Shown piece by piece: positions 42,945-43,205 of a stretch of 43,205 nt of DNA. The notes under the pieces were generated by a model. It did not search any database and was not told where the DNA came from. It was given only the letters and a program-made list of their open reading frames with translations. Every line of letters begins with the position of its first letter. Within the stretch, counting starts at the first letter, position 1. Position numbers and translations under genes: made by a program. This DNA comes from Jingyaoa shaoxingensis (lineage in GTDB: Bacteria; Bacillota; Clostridia; Lachnospirales; Lachnospiraceae): assembly GCF_014385005.1 (NCBI RefSeq), contig NZ_JACRSZ010000021.1, forward strand, positions 1-43,205, written 5' to 3'.

Positions 42945-43094
42945 GTGCGCCCAGTAAAGGGCACTTCACCGAGCAGGCGAAATCCTGCACGAAAAGAGAA
43001 TAACCACCTCATTCGTTAGTGAGTCTTGCATGATTCTGGGTAACTGGAATCATGAAGCGTAGACAACGAGGTAACAGGGTTGATGTTAGAATAT
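42945..43094 (+). mobile_element. probable group II intron 5' fragment (domain I)
   Basis: The segment begins GTGCGCCCAGTAAAGGGCAC, close to the GUGYG start of bacterial group II introns. It continues with elements typical of domain I: GGCGAAATCCTGCACG, TAACTGGAATCATGAAGCG, and TAGACAACGAGGTAACAGGG. After about 43094 the sequence becomes AT-rich and leads to a transposase start. The intron appears truncated by, or adjacent to, an insertion sequence. No reverse transcriptase or domain V/VI is within the window. Confidence 0.48.
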
Positions 43095-43169
43095 AAATAG
43101 TACAAAATAAACATGACCATTTTCAATAAATATTATATGATAGTCATAGATCAAGAGAGGAGAATGGTT

Positions 43170-43205
43170 ATGGCAAGAGGTACAAGGTATTCACAAGAGT
43201 TTAAG
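43170..43205 (+). CDS. partial transposase, IS3-like OrfA
   Basis: The window ends inside a gene that reads MARGTRYSQEFK. That start, with a GAGAGGAG site upstream, is typical of IS3-family OrfA helix-turn-helix proteins. Only 12 codons are visible, so the family is a provisional call. A terminal inverted repeat may begin in TGACCATTTTCAA, near 43115, but no second end is available to compare. Confidence 0.6.
   Translation, partial: MARGTRYSQEFK

Noticed and set aside
1..43205. CRISPR array or prophage
   Set aside because: No regularly spaced direct repeats, cas genes, phage structural genes or integrase were seen.

Overview
The window looks like a chromosomal segment of a low-to-mid GC Firmicute, most likely a Lachnospiraceae-type gut clostridium. 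The evidence is strong AGGAGG-type ribosome sites, sigma-A promoters, an AAA-ATPase/DUF1703 protein, a flavodiiron protein with a C-terminal rubredoxin, an iron-sulfur serine dehydratase, a c-di-GMP-I riboswitch and MptD-type ECF genes. Taxonomy is inferred from gene content only.

Layout. 1-600: five tRNA genes (Asn, Glu, Pro, Gly, Gln), probably distal to an rRNA operon, ending in a terminator. 614-3405: a coenzyme A salvage unit (coaBC, a pantothenate-type ECF S component, coaX). 3303-5223: an AAA-ATPase/DUF1703 gene on the minus strand, bracketed by two ~102-nt direct repeats that copy the last codons of coaX and its terminator. 5241-5796: remnants of a regulator and of an MBOAT acyltransferase, abutting at a deletion scar. 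5985-11531: an AT-rich set of secreted or anchored proteins, including a caspase-like peptidase with a Big2 domain and a shared C-terminal module. 11605-14276: a GT2 glycosyltransferase and a polytopic membrane partner. 14305-15700: MarR regulator and TauE/SafE-type exporter. 15726-17056: intact sdaAB followed by a broken sdaAA fused to a serine/threonine-exporter fragment. 17057-25135: CorA-like transporter, DivIVA-like protein, zinc ribbon protein, FMN-binding protein, UvrA2-like ATPase, AEC transporter and a nuclease/ATPase fusion. 25127-27774: a Crp/Fnr regulator divergent from a flavodiiron NO/O2 reductase. 27837-31522: a c-di-GMP-type riboswitch and terminator ahead of a 1068-aa hybrid histidine kinase. 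31533-41761: a metal-linked region. A broken ZIP transporter, a panE remnant and a methyltransferase/transglutaminase/methyltransferase trio are followed by an AraC regulator, two ABC half-transporters and a complete ECF transporter (S, T and fused A). 41765-42829: P1-family peptidase. 42945-43205: a probable group II intron 5' fragment and the start of an IS3-like transposase.

How it works together. The clearest functional links are CoA salvage, the divergent Crp/Fnr-flavodiiron pair, and a candidate metal regulon. In that regulon the same 16-bp palindrome, GTTAG(T/A)TAAAACTAA(T/C), precedes both the ZIP-methyltransferase unit and the AraC-ABC-ECF operon. A second theme is gene decay: fragments or internal deletions affect the MBOAT gene, a regulator, sdaAA, a threonine/serine exporter, ZIP, panE and the tail of a caspase-like gene copy.
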